From positions 62,001 to 126,000 of the forward strand of contig NZ_CAJXYQ010000010.1 of assembly GCF_913063105.1 (NCBI RefSeq): a DNA stretch of 64,000 nt. The letters are read 5' to 3'. The notes beneath the pieces were generated by a model. It was given only the letters and a program-made list of their open reading frames with translations, did not search any database and was not told the origin of the DNA. A program made the translations under genes and the position numbers. Origin of the DNA: an uncultured Draconibacterium sp. (lineage in GTDB: Bacteria; Bacteroidota; Bacteroidia; Bacteroidales; Prolixibacteraceae). This document shows positions 51,954-61,021 of the stretch, piece after piece. Every line of letters begins with the position of its first letter. The stretch's first letter is position 1.

Positions 51954-53039
51954 ATGAACAGAGCCCAGCTGTTAAAAAAATTACTTCCCGGTTTTATTCC
52001 TCTTTTTGTTTTTATCGCTGCCGATGAAATTTGGGGGACTAAAATCGGGTTGTTAGTTGCCATAGGTGTTGGAATTGCCGAAATGTTGTGGATTGCTGTT
52101 AAAGAAAAGCGATTCGAGAAATTTGTTCTTTTTGATACTTTACTGCTGCTCGTGCTTGGTGGGGTTTCCATTTTACTCGAAAATGATATCTTTTTTAAGC
52201 TAAAACCCGGATTAATTGAACTGATTCTGGTGGCGATTTTAGCCATATCGGCATTTTCAAAAATAAATGTTATTGGATTAATGGGGCAGCGTTATATAAA
52301 AGATGTAACGTTTGATGATGCTCAAATACAGCAAATGCGCCACAGCATAAAAGTGCTGTTTTTTATTTTTTTGGGGCATACTATTCTGGTTTTTTATTCG
52401 GCTTTTTATATGAGTAAAGAAGCCTGGGCCTTCATTAGTGGTGGCTTGTTTTACATTATTTTTGGTGTGTACTTTTTATATGAATTTGTTCGTCAGCGTA
52501 TGAAGCAGAAAAAAATGCAGCAATCACTCGAAAATGAGGAATGGGTGCCATTGGTTGACGAGAACGGAAAGGTGACAGGGCAGGCCCCACGCAGCAATGT
52601 GCACGATGGCAGCAAACTTTTACATCCGGTGGTGCACTTGCATGTGTTGAATAAGAATGGAGCCATTTTACTGCAAAAACGTCCGCAACACAAACTCATT
52701 CAGCCCGGGAAATGGGATACAGCAGTTGGAGGGCACATTACAGCAGGAGAGACCATCGAACAGGCCCTGAAAAAGGAAGCTTTTGAAGAAATTGGCTTAA
52801 AATATTTTTCAGCCAAATTGCAAAAGGTGTACAAATGGGAATCTGAGGTGGAGTCGGAACTTATTTATCTTTTTACCACGTACAATACAAAAGGTATCGG
52901 AATTCAGTCGGATGAAGTGGATGAGTTAAAATTCTGGACGAAAAACCAGGTGGCGAAAAACATTGGAGAAGATGTTTTTACCCCTAATTTTGAACACGAA
53001 TTTAAGTTGTTGAAGGAAATGGGTATTCTACTTCCGTAA
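51954..53039 (+). CDS. Fusion: YciB/IspZ-like membrane domain and Nudix hydrolase
   Basis: 361 residues. Residues 1-185 form about five membrane helices with the pattern of YciB/IspZ (LPGFIPLFVFI, then FFKLKPGLIELILVAIL). Residues about 195-360 form a Nudix domain with box GHITAGETIEQALKKEAFEE followed by IGL (Lys in place of the common Arg). NEEWVPLVDENGKVTGQA before it resembles IPP isomerase/MutT-like Nudix proteins. The fusion would tether a nucleotide or diphosphate hydrolase to the inner membrane. No frameshift or stop separates the parts. Confidence 0.85.
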   Translation: MNRAQLLKKLLPGFIPLFVFIAADEIWGTKIGLLVAIGVGIAEMLWIAVKEKRFEKFVLFDTLLLLVLGGVSILLENDIFFKLKPGLIELILVAILAISAFSKINVIGLMGQRYIKDVTFDDAQIQQMRHSIKVLFFIFLGHTILVFYSAFYMSKEAWAFISGGLFYIIFGVYFLYEFVRQRMKQKKMQQSLENEEWVPLVDENGKVTGQAPRSNVHDGSKLLHPVVHLHVLNKNGAILLQKRPQHKLIQPGKWDTAVGGHITAGETIEQALKKEAFEEIGLKYFSAKLQKVYKWESEVESELIYLFTTYNTKGIGIQSDEVDELKFWTKNQVAKNIGEDVFTPNFEHEFKLLKEMGILLP

Positions 53040-53078
53040 TGGCAATTGAGCGATAAGCTTTTTATCTTAAGTAATTGA

Positions 53079-53780
53079 TTATCCCAACAAAAAAATTACC
53101 GGTTGTTTATGCAAATCGGGCACTCCGCCTTTTTTCCATTCCTGAATAGTTTTGGTTTGAATAAATTCTTTTTCGCCGGTAATATTAGCTGCGATGCACA
53201 ACAGGGTTGATTGCGAGCAACCTTTTAAAACATCGGCAACCAGCTGGTTATTTCGATAAGGCGTTTCGATAAAAATTTGTGTTTGCTGCGTATTTTTTAT
53301 GGTTTTTTCCAGGTTTTGTAATTCACGTATGCGTTCTTGTGGTTTTACAGGTAAATAACCTTTAAACGCAAAATTCTGTCCATTCATTCCCGAAGCCATT
53401 AGTGCCAGTAAAATAGATGAAGGGCCCACAATAGGAACTACTTTTATGCCCCGTTTATGTGCCATTTTTACTATTTCGGCGCCCGGGTCGGCAACACCGG
53501 GGCAACCTGCTTCCGAAATTACAGCAACATCATTTCCATCAACCACAGGTTTTAAAAACTTTGGTAAATCGGCGGCATTGGTTCTTTTATTAATCTCAAA
53601 AAAGGTACATGCGTCAATATCAATTTCGCGGTTAACCTGTTTCATAAACCGGCGTGCTGTTCGAATATTTTCAACAATAAAATATTTTGTATTTGTTAGA
53701 ATTGAGCCAACCTGTGCAGGTAAAACAGCCTGCCAGTCGCCTTCAGCCAATACATTCGGAACCAAATAAAGTGTTGCCAT
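53079..53780 (-). CDS. RsmI-like SAM-dependent methyltransferase
   Basis: 233 residues of the tetrapyrrole methylase/RsmI fold. LYLVPNVLAEGDW, VISEAGCPGVADPGAEIV (SAM-binding GxPGxxDPG variant), VVPIVGPSSILLALMASG and QIFIETPYRNNQL are in order. The N terminus is shorter than in E. coli RsmI. It may 2'-O-methylate C1402 of 16S rRNA, or be a Bacteroidota paralogue with another target. The ATG at 53780 is used. Confidence 0.87.
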   Translation of the reverse strand: MATLYLVPNVLAEGDWQAVLPAQVGSILTNTKYFIVENIRTARRFMKQVNREIDIDACTFFEINKRTNAADLPKFLKPVVDGNDVAVISEAGCPGVADPGAEIVKMAHKRGIKVVPIVGPSSILLALMASGMNGQNFAFKGYLPVKPQERIRELQNLEKTIKNTQQTQIFIETPYRNNQLVADVLKGCSQSTLLCIAANITGEKEFIQTKTIQEWKKGGVPDLHKQPVIFLLG

Positions 53781-53837
53781 TTCGTAAAATGATTTTTGCA
53801 AAAGTAGTTATAATAGTTGTTTCACCATTGCTTTTGT

Positions 53838-53845
53838 TAATTTTG
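53838..53845 (+). promoter_or_regulatory. -7 box of a probably leaderless promoter
   Basis: TAATTTTG ends 6 bases before the ATG at 53852 of the PhnP-like gene, the same box and spacing as at 10592-10599. Confidence 0.5.
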
Positions 53846-53851
53846 CGGCAA

Positions 53852-54634
53852 ATGGCAAATCCTTCAATAAAAATTAAAGCAACACTACTCGGAACCGGAA
53901 CCTCTCAGGGGGTGCCTGTGGTTGCCTGTAACTGCGACGTTTGTGCTTCAGAAGACCCGAAGGACAAGCGACTTCGTTCGTCGCTTTTGCTTACCATAAA
54001 CCAGCAAAATTTTGTTATTGATGCCGGCCCGGATTTTAGGCAACAAATGTTACGCGAACAGGTGGAGTCCTTACGTGCCATTTTGCTAACCCACGAACAT
54101 GTCGACCATATCTTTGGACTCGACGACATTCGCTCGTACAATTGGATACAGAAAAATCCGATGGAAATTTATGCTGAGGAGCGGGTGCAAAAAGCCATTA
54201 AACGCATTTTTAATTATGTGTTTGCCAGTTTTAAATATCCGGGCATACCGAAGATGCATCTCAAGTCAGTAGATGGCCGCTTGTTCGCTATTGATGGCAT
54301 TGAGTTTATGCCCATTAGATGCTGGCACCATAAATTGCCTGTGTATGGTTATCGGGTGGGGGATTTAACCTACATTACCGATACTAATTTTATTGAAGAA
54401 AGCGAACTTCAAAAAATTGCCGGAACAAGAGTACTGATTATAAATTGCCTGCGAAAGGAAAAGCACCTTTCGCATTTTAACCTTGATGAAGTTTTGGCAA
54501 TTGTTAATCGGGTAAATCCAGATCAAACGTATCTAACGCACATTAGCCACGCTTTTGGAAAGTATGAAACCGTACAGGCTGAATTACCCGATAATGTTTT
54601 TCTTGCCTACGATGGATTAGAGCTGGAGCTGTAA
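53852..54634 (+). CDS. PhnP-like MBL-fold phosphodiesterase/metallo-hydrolase
   Basis: 260 residues. TLLGTGTSQGVP opens the PhnP-type MBL fold, followed by a Cys-x-Cys-x2-Cys set (ACNCDVCAS), metal ligands LLTHEHVDHIFGLDD, and CWHHKLPVYGYR and ITHISHAFG for the other ligands. PhnP cleaves cyclic ribose phosphates; here the role is unknown because no phn genes are present. The start is divergent from the RsmI-like gene, 71 bases apart. Confidence 0.9.
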   Translation: MANPSIKIKATLLGTGTSQGVPVVACNCDVCASEDPKDKRLRSSLLLTINQQNFVIDAGPDFRQQMLREQVESLRAILLTHEHVDHIFGLDDIRSYNWIQKNPMEIYAEERVQKAIKRIFNYVFASFKYPGIPKMHLKSVDGRLFAIDGIEFMPIRCWHHKLPVYGYRVGDLTYITDTNFIEESELQKIAGTRVLIINCLRKEKHLSHFNLDEVLAIVNRVNPDQTYLTHISHAFGKYETVQAELPDNVFLAYDGLELEL

Positions 54635-54703
54635 TCAGCACTCTGCCATTGCATCATAAATTTTAAAACAGTTTGCAAGAAAAGTACAGGTGTTTGCTGT
54701 GCT

Positions 54704-55873
54704 TTAGTCTTTTTGTTTTAGCCAGGGCAGACTAACCAAAATTGCCGAAACCAGGTAGATTAAACCCGCAAAAATTAATGCTTTGTTTAAACTTATATTG
54801 TCGGTAATCCAGCCCAGCAACGGCCCAATTCCGGCAAAAGCAATCCGAATAACAAAATTGCGAACCGAAAGCATGGTGGCCCTTACTTCGCTGGCAGTGT
54901 GTTCGTTAATGTAATTTTTTAAAATAGGAGTTGCAATTCCACGTACCAGGTAAAACATAAACAGAAAAACAAAGCCCCCGTACGATACCTTAATTCCTGA
55001 CAATATGTAACCAGCAGTGAGCAAAATGATAATGAATAGAATTGACCACTTTTTTCCTAAAAATAGCTCAAATTTATAGGCAAATACGCTTGATATACCC
55101 ACCGTTAGGTTTAGGGCTGTCCAGAATACACCAAACAATTCAACGGGCAAATCAATGGCTTTAAAAAAGGGTTGTACAAACCAGGCAAATGTTAAGGTGG
55201 CCGTTCCGGTAACAGCTGATAATAGAATGGCTACACGCAGGTTTTGGTTACTAATAAAAGTGTCGCGAATATTTTTAACTAACTTTTTTATGGAATGTAC
55301 ATGTTCGGTTGTATGTATTTTGGGTTCAACCATAGTTATTGCCACCGGAATGGCAAGAGCCGCCACCGCAAACTGAAAGTAAAATGGTGTACGAAAACTA
55401 ATAGCGGCCAGCAGGCCGCCTATAACTCCGGCTATGGCCTCTGCAAAGTTGCCTGCCGAGGTAATCCGTCCTTCTTCCCGCACATATTTATTGGTTTTGT
55501 TATCGGCTTTTAAACTATCGTAAAGCATGGCCGAGTCGGCTCCCGAAACAAAAGAATGTCCAATTCCAAGGATAATTTCGGCAATAACAAATGCCCAAAA
55601 ACCATACGAGAAACTGTAAATCAGAAAACCGGCACTCCCCAATATGCTACCCAAAACGAGCGTTTTTTTACGTCCCCAAACATCTGCCATCCAGCCCGAT
55701 GGTATTTCCATGGTAACAATGGCAACCGAATAAATGGCTTTTAGTACAAACAATTCGTAGGTGCCCATGCTGTTGCTTTCTATAAAAAGCAGCATAATGG
55801 GCATAACCATATTAAACCATTTCGAGATTTTTACCAGGTAGAGCCGCGGTATGTTTTTGCTGAAGTTTGTCAT
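54704..55873 (-). CDS. MFS transporter
   Basis: 389 residues, 12 membrane helices. The conserved loop 2-3 motif reads WMADVWGRKKTLVLGS, a standard MFS signature, and the TM4-5 region GIGHSFVSGADSAMLYDS belongs to a Bacteroidota group of putative transporters near drug-type MFS. Substrate unknown. Stands alone. Confidence 0.9.
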   Translation of the reverse strand: MTNFSKNIPRLYLVKISKWFNMVMPIMLLFIESNSMGTYELFVLKAIYSVAIVTMEIPSGWMADVWGRKKTLVLGSILGSAGFLIYSFSYGFWAFVIAEIILGIGHSFVSGADSAMLYDSLKADNKTNKYVREEGRITSAGNFAEAIAGVIGGLLAAISFRTPFYFQFAVAALAIPVAITMVEPKIHTTEHVHSIKKLVKNIRDTFISNQNLRVAILLSAVTGTATLTFAWFVQPFFKAIDLPVELFGVFWTALNLTVGISSVFAYKFELFLGKKWSILFIIILLTAGYILSGIKVSYGGFVFLFMFYLVRGIATPILKNYINEHTASEVRATMLSVRNFVIRIAFAGIGPLLGWITDNISLNKALIFAGLIYLVSAILVSLPWLKQKD

Positions 55874-55983
55874 CCGGTTAGCCGCAAAAATAGTGTTTCA
55901 TTTCAATTTGCCGAGTATTTACCTATGCGCTTGTAATTATTAAGATAAAACACAAAAATGCTTTTAATTTGAAAGTAGAATTA

Positions 55984-55991
55984 TATTTTTG
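55984..55991 (+). promoter_or_regulatory. -7 box of the asnA promoter
   Basis: TATTTTTG, exact TAnnTTTG match, leaving a leader of about 110 bases before asnA. Confidence 0.45.
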
Positions 55992-56042
55992 CTTTCACAG
56001 ACAAGACAACTTAAAAGTATTAACCGCACATAATTGGTGCAG

Positions 56043-56087
56043 AAAATATGAGGAGCCTGTGCATTTAATGAGGCATTCACATATTTT
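56043..56087 (+). promoter_or_regulatory. Nested hairpin in the asnA leader
   Basis: AAAATATG (56043-56050) pairs with CATATTTT (56080-56087), enclosing GCCT (56055-56058) paired with AGGC (56071-56074). It lies 18 bases before the asnA ATG and could affect translation. Confidence 0.4.
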
Positions 56088-56105
56088 TCGTAAAAAAAAT
56101 TTGTA

Positions 56106-57140
56106 ATGAAACTTACAATACCAGAAGGCTATCAGTCGGTTTTAGACGTGCAGCAAACCGAGCAGGCCATTAAATTAATTAAAGACTTTTTTCAGCAAAA
56201 CCTTTCATCCGAACTGCGTTTGCGAAGAGTAACAGCTCCCTTATTTGTAAAACAGGGCACCGGTATTAACGATGATTTAAATGGGATTGAACGCCCGGTT
56301 TCTTTTCCGATGAAAGATTTAAACGAAACAAAGGCAGAAATTGTACAATCGTTGGCCAAATGGAAGCGCATGGCTTTAGCCGACTTAAAAATTGAAAAAG
56401 GATTTGGGCTTTATACCGATATGAACGCTATTCGCCCTGACGAGGAATTAACAAATATTCATTCGTTGTATGTAGACCAGTGGGACTGGGAACGTGTAAT
56501 TGGAGCCGAGCAGCGCAATCTCGATTTTTTGAAGTTTATCGTGCGTAAAATATATTCGGCGATTGTACGTACCGAGTTTTTGGTGTGTGAAACATATAAA
56601 GAAATTGAAGCTGAATTGCCTGAAGAGATAACCTTTATCCATGCCGAAGAGTTGGCTGCAAAATATCCCGAGCTTACCCCTTTCGAGCGTGAAACCATTG
56701 AAGCTAAAAAACGCGGAGCTATTTTCGTTATCGGAATTGGTGGCGAAATGCCAAATGGCGAAATACACGATGGCCGTGCCCCCGATTACGATGACTGGAA
56801 TTCGCCAACAGTAAATGGCTGTAGAGGTTTAAACGGCGATGTTATTTTGTGGAACAATGTTTTAGACCGTGCTTTTGAAGTATCGTCGATGGGTATTAGA
56901 GTGGATAAGGCGGCTTTACTTGAACAGTTAAAAATACGAAATGCCGAGGAACGAAAAGAAATGTTGTGGCACCAAAAATTGTTAAACAACGAATTGCCAT
57001 TAACCATTGGTGGTGGTATTGGACAGTCGCGTTTGTGTATGTATTTTTTGCGTAAAGCTCATATTGGCGAAATTCAATCGAGTATCTGGCCCGATGAGAT
57101 GATTGAACAGTGCAAGGATACAGGTATAAACCTGCTGTAA
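56106..57140 (+). CDS. asnA: Aspartate-ammonia ligase (asparagine synthetase A)
   Basis: 344 residues, class II aaRS-like fold, makes asparagine from aspartate, ammonia and ATP. Clear motifs: LRLRRVTAPLFV, GIERPVSFPMK, SLAKWKRMAL, YVDQWDWERV, DGRAPDYDDW and GGGIGQSRLCMYFLRKAHIGE. Length close to E. coli AsnA (330). A leader with a nested hairpin lies upstream. tRNA-Arg follows after 117 bases. Confidence 0.97.
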   Translation: MKLTIPEGYQSVLDVQQTEQAIKLIKDFFQQNLSSELRLRRVTAPLFVKQGTGINDDLNGIERPVSFPMKDLNETKAEIVQSLAKWKRMALADLKIEKGFGLYTDMNAIRPDEELTNIHSLYVDQWDWERVIGAEQRNLDFLKFIVRKIYSAIVRTEFLVCETYKEIEAELPEEITFIHAEELAAKYPELTPFERETIEAKKRGAIFVIGIGGEMPNGEIHDGRAPDYDDWNSPTVNGCRGLNGDVILWNNVLDRAFEVSSMGIRVDKAALLEQLKIRNAEERKEMLWHQKLLNNELPLTIGGGIGQSRLCMYFLRKAHIGEIQSSIWPDEMIEQCKDTGINLL

Positions 57141-57207
57141 AAACAACGAGAAATCAGTAACTTATTAAGCGTATTGTGTTTTTTGCCGCTTATTTTAGAT
57201 ACTGAAA

Positions 57208-57238
57208 TTTGTTTTTTGAATTTTGATTTATACTTTTG
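57208..57238 (+). promoter_or_regulatory. Promoter of tRNA-Arg (TTTG-N19-TACTTTTG)
   Basis: TTTG at 57208-57211 and TACTTTTG at 57231-57238 with 19 bases between: a full match to the Bacteroidota promoter pattern, about 20 bases before the mature tRNA. Confidence 0.75.
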
Positions 57239-57257
57239 CACCGCAAAATATAAGGCT

Positions 57258-57331
57258 GCCCCGGTAGCTCAGCTGGATAGAGCAACTGCCTTCTAAGCAG
57301 TAGGTCATGGGTTCGAATCCCGTCCGGGGTA
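57258..57331 (+). tRNA. tRNA-Arg (anticodon TCT)
   Basis: 74 bases. Acceptor GCCCCGG pairs with CCGGGGT (one G-T), D-arm GCTC/GAGC, anticodon stem ACTGC/GCAGT with loop CTTCTAA giving anticodon TCT, T-arm around GGTTCGAATCC. CCA is not encoded. It has its own promoter and terminator. Confidence 0.97.
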
Positions 57332-57336
57332 CAAAA

Positions 57337-57371
57337 AGAGAGTTGAATGGTAATTCAGCTCTCTTTTTTTT
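57337..57371 (+). terminator. Terminator of tRNA-Arg
   Basis: AGAGAGTTGAAT pairs with ATTCAGCTCTCT (one G-T) around GGTA, followed by eight T residues. It begins 5 bases after the tRNA. Confidence 0.92.
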
Positions 57372-57486
57372 GCCTATAAAGTGTGTGCATAAACCTATTG
57401 AAAATTAATGGAACAAAATAAAGGCTCAGGTAATGCGCCTTTATAAAATGAAAAAAACCACTTTTAATTGTAAATGAATAATTGAA

Positions 57487-57589
57487 AAATGAGGGTAGGA
57501 CTTTATGGACGCTTTTTGAAGATGATTGATATTTTTACAAACCCCTAAACACAAAACCAATCAAAAAGTACGTCCTACCCTTATCATTT
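57487..57589. repeat. Imperfect inverted repeat, possible MITE remnant
   Basis: AAATGA-GGGTAGGAC (57487-57501) faces GTCCTACCC-TTA-TCATTT (57572-57589); further inward CTTTTTGA (57512-57519) faces TCAAAAAG (57561-57568). About 100 bp in all, no coding capacity, no evident target-site duplication. Confidence 0.5.
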
Positions 57590-57923
57590 ATCAATTTGTT
57601 TAGATTAGTAGATAAGTACTAAATCCACAAGCAATATATGAAAATAAAAGACAAAAGAGAGCTTTATTTCTTTTTTTTTACTGTAAAATTGCAGGTGATG
57701 TTTGTAAGTATTTAGTAGTGTGGCGTTTGGGAGTCTAAAAAAGTAAGATGCTCACAGTTTTTTAAAAGCAAATAATGACTTTAAAGTCTGAAAAAACATA
57801 CTGTTAAAGCAATAGGAAGGAGTAAATTAGTACAAACCAACGCATTGAATGTTTCTGATTTGTAAAATGAAGATCACAAATATTTAACGAATGTGAATTT
57901 TATCTAAAATCATTCCAGATAAG

Positions 57924-57954
57924 CTTGCTATTCTCAAAAATCAATCTATATTTG
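57924..57954 (+). promoter_or_regulatory. Promoter of the methionine leader/operon
   Basis: TTG at 57925-57927 and TATATTTG at 57947-57954 with 19 bases between. Transcription should begin about 15 bases before the leader ATG at 57976. Confidence 0.65.
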
Positions 57955-57975
57955 CCTTAAACAAATTCGGCAAGA

Positions 57976-58068
57976 ATGAACATTGATTCAAGAAATACAA
58001 ATTCTTTTACTGCAGCAAGCTGCTGCAGTGCAATGTTTATGTCGTCTATGTTTATGTCTATGCGCTAG
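57976..58068 (+). CDS. Met/Cys-rich 30-codon leader peptide
   Basis: ATG to TAG, 30 codons. The peptide opens MNIDSRNTNS and ends SCCSAMFMSSMFMSMR: 6 Met and 2 Cys in all, with Met at positions 20, 22, 25, 27 and 29, i.e. five Met codons in the last eleven. It lies 15 bases after a predicted transcription start and 83 bases before an aspartokinase-like gene followed by metY and metA. A Met-rich short ORF here is the form of an attenuation leader: ribosomes would stall when charged Met-tRNA is scarce (inference). The ORF contains one perfect hairpin (58009-58029) and its stop codon begins another (58068-58101). Confidence 0.75.
   Translation: MNIDSRNTNSFTAASCCSAMFMSSMFMSMR
58009..58029 (+). 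promoter_or_regulatory. Hairpin 1 of the methionine leader
   Basis: ACTGCAGCA and TGCTGCAGT, perfect 9-base arms around AGC, inside the leader ORF just before the Met codon run. Confidence 0.6.
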
Positions 58069-58101
58069 CCTTCAATCGATGGTCGGTCGTTGTTTGAAGG
58101 C
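58068..58101 (+). promoter_or_regulatory. Hairpin 2 of the methionine leader
   Basis: GCCTTCAA (starting at the last base of the leader TAG) pairs with TTGAAGGC around 18 bases; GCGCT (58062-58066) can pair with AGCGT (58112-58116) to close it. No T-run follows, so it is not a plain intrinsic terminator. A ribosome stalled on the Met codons would cover or free its 5' arm. Confidence 0.55.
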
Positions 58102-58151
58102 ATTCTGTACAAGCGTTAATTATTTCACAAAACAATTTTAAACTACATTTT

Positions 58152-59471
58152 ATGTCGGATAAGGTTATTCGATTTGGAGGAAGCCATATAGGTAACCCAA
58201 AAGCATTAGCAAACTTACAAAGCTGGTTGAAAAACGATGATAGCAGAACCTATGTTGTTGTTTCAGCTATCCCTGAATTGCTTCAGCTTATTAATTCAAA
58301 ACTCGATTCGGTTTTTATTAAGGAATTGGACGAAGTTGAGTTAATAGCTGAATTAAGAGGATTTTACGAGCAGGTTACTGCAGCCGAAGCATCGGCAGCA
58401 TTTAACCAATTGGCCAAACAGTTGAGTGGTTTACTAAAAGGCATCAGCCTGATTGGTGACTATTCGCCCGCATTAAGAGACCAGGTTTTAAGTTTTTCCG
58501 AAAAATTATCGGTAGAAATTTTAGCCGCAGTATGGTCGGGGGCCCATATATTACTTCCTGAAGAAATTGGCTTGCTGGCTTCTTCCGACTTTGGTAATGC
58601 TACGTTTTTGTCGCTTAACACCTATGCAATCAGTCAATTAGAAAAAGGTGTCTACCTGGTTCCCGGTACCTACGGAATTACAGATTCTAATAAAGTGGTG
58701 CGAACCGGTAAAACTGCGGCTGATTATACTGCAGCTTTCTTTACACGAGAACTGGGAGTTAAAGCGCTTAAACTATGGGGGCTTGATAACGATTTTCAAC
58801 GCGCCAACCCTGGCATTATAAATTCTCCTGAAATTATTGGTCGATTAACTTATGCCGAAGCCAGTGAATTAGCCTATTTCGAGCACTACTCTTTTCATCC
58901 TCGAACAGTGGAACCGCTGGAACACGAACACATTCCAATTCAGGTAATAGATGCTGCCTCGGCAGATGGAAAGGTGACCACAGTGATAAACACTGAAACC
59001 TGGGTAGAAGAGCAAATTGTAAAAAGTGTAGCCTGCACCGACGATATTTCGTTGCTAAAACTCGATGGTCCGGGTGTTGGATTAAAACCGGGTATTTTGG
59101 CAAAAGTAACTTCGCAGCTCAATAATGCCGGGGTAAACATTAAATCAGTTATTACTTCACAAACTTCAATTAATTTTATTTTAAGTGAAGAAAATGGTAC
59201 GAAAGCCATGAACCTGATTAACGATCTTGGGTTCTCGGCAGTTACTGATATGGCTGTAATTACCGATGTGGCACTTATTGGTATTGTTGGGCACGGGATG
59301 CAACAGGCCTATGGTGTTTCGGCCAAAATATTTGCTGCCGTAGCCAATAATAAAATAAATGTGATGCTTAGCGGATCTGGAGCCTCCGATTTGGTAAGCT
59401 ACCTGGTGGTGCATAAGGCAGACAAAGAAAAAAGTGTTCGCGAAATTTACAAGGCTTTTTTTGGCGCTTAA
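58152..59471 (+). CDS. Aspartokinase-like protein with altered catalytic motifs
   Basis: 439 residues, cytoplasmic. N-terminal kinase-like domain (about 1-270) and two C-terminal ACT domains (about 295-439; DGPGVGLKPGILAKV and ALIGIVGHGMQQAYGV). Canonical aspartokinase motifs are altered: KFGGTS reads RFGGSH, the RGGSDYTA nucleotide/aspartate loop reads GKTAADYTA, WTDVDG reads WGLDND and xTxDPR reads QRANPG. FHPRT and SELAYFE are kept. It may be a weak or inactive kinase acting as a regulatory subunit, or have a changed substrate. First structural gene behind the Met leader. Confidence 0.8.
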   Translation: MSDKVIRFGGSHIGNPKALANLQSWLKNDDSRTYVVVSAIPELLQLINSKLDSVFIKELDEVELIAELRGFYEQVTAAEASAAFNQLAKQLSGLLKGISLIGDYSPALRDQVLSFSEKLSVEILAAVWSGAHILLPEEIGLLASSDFGNATFLSLNTYAISQLEKGVYLVPGTYGITDSNKVVRTGKTAADYTAAFFTRELGVKALKLWGLDNDFQRANPGIINSPEIIGRLTYAEASELAYFEHYSFHPRTVEPLEHEHIPIQVIDAASADGKVTTVINTETWVEEQIVKSVACTDDISLLKLDGPGVGLKPGILAKVTSQLNNAGVNIKSVITSQTSINFILSEENGTKAMNLINDLGFSAVTDMAVITDVALIGIVGHGMQQAYGVSAKIFAAVANNKINVMLSGSGASDLVSYLVVHKADKEKSVREIYKAFFGA

Positions 59472-59554
59472 AAAATAGCTTCACCATTTATCGTCATCCA
59501 ATCCGGTTAAAAAGGATGGTGGCACAAACAAGTTTCTAACTCAAAAAATTATAA

Positions 59555-60859
<1,305 letters not shown>

Positions 60860-60867
60860 TTATACTA

Positions 60868-60898
60868 TTCACCTGCCGGCAATGTGCTGGCAGGTGAA
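60868..60898 (+). promoter_or_regulatory. Hairpin between metY and metA
   Basis: TTCACCTGCC pairs perfectly with GGCAGGTGAA around 11 bases, just after the metY stop. The following sequence is TTAAAAAT, not a T-run, so termination would be weak. Confidence 0.55.
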
Positions 60899-60912
60899 TT
60901 AAAAATATATGA

Positions 60913-60952
60913 CCAACATTGAACAAGCACCTCAATATGTTGGTTAATTTTG
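60913..60952 (+). promoter_or_regulatory. Candidate metA promoter with overlapping inverted repeat
   Basis: TAATTTTG at 60945-60952 is an exact -7 box. Upstream, CCAACATTGA (60913-60922) and TCAATATGTTGG (60932-60943) form an inverted repeat with a two-base offset that covers the -33 region: a possible repressor site. Confidence 0.5.
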
Positions 60953-61021
60953 CAGCAACTAAGTGGGAGCAATATTAAATGCAGCACAGTTCCCAAAAAA
61001 AATAGCAAAACATAAAAAATT

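Larger units (their letters stand above)
57372..57975. other. 604-base spacer between tRNA-Arg and the Met leader
   Basis: No gene is visible. It holds a small hairpin (ATAAAGGC/GCCTTTAT, 57418-57444), a roughly 103-bp imperfect inverted repeat (57487-57589) and, at its end, the promoter of the methionine leader (57924-57954). The remainder is AT-rich with stops in all frames. Confidence 0.7.

Noticed and set aside
57164..57194. TAAGCG/CGCTTA pairing after asnA as a terminator
   Set aside because: Only six pairs, large loop and no following T-run, so support is too weak to list.
57258..57975. Genomic island attachment site at tRNA-Arg
   Set aside because: No integrase and no direct repeat of the tRNA 3' end was seen; downstream genes are ordinary metabolic genes.
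57955..58151. SAM riboswitch before the methionine genes
   Set aside because: I could not fit a SAM-I or SAM-II core; the segment is taken up by the leader ORF and its two hairpins.
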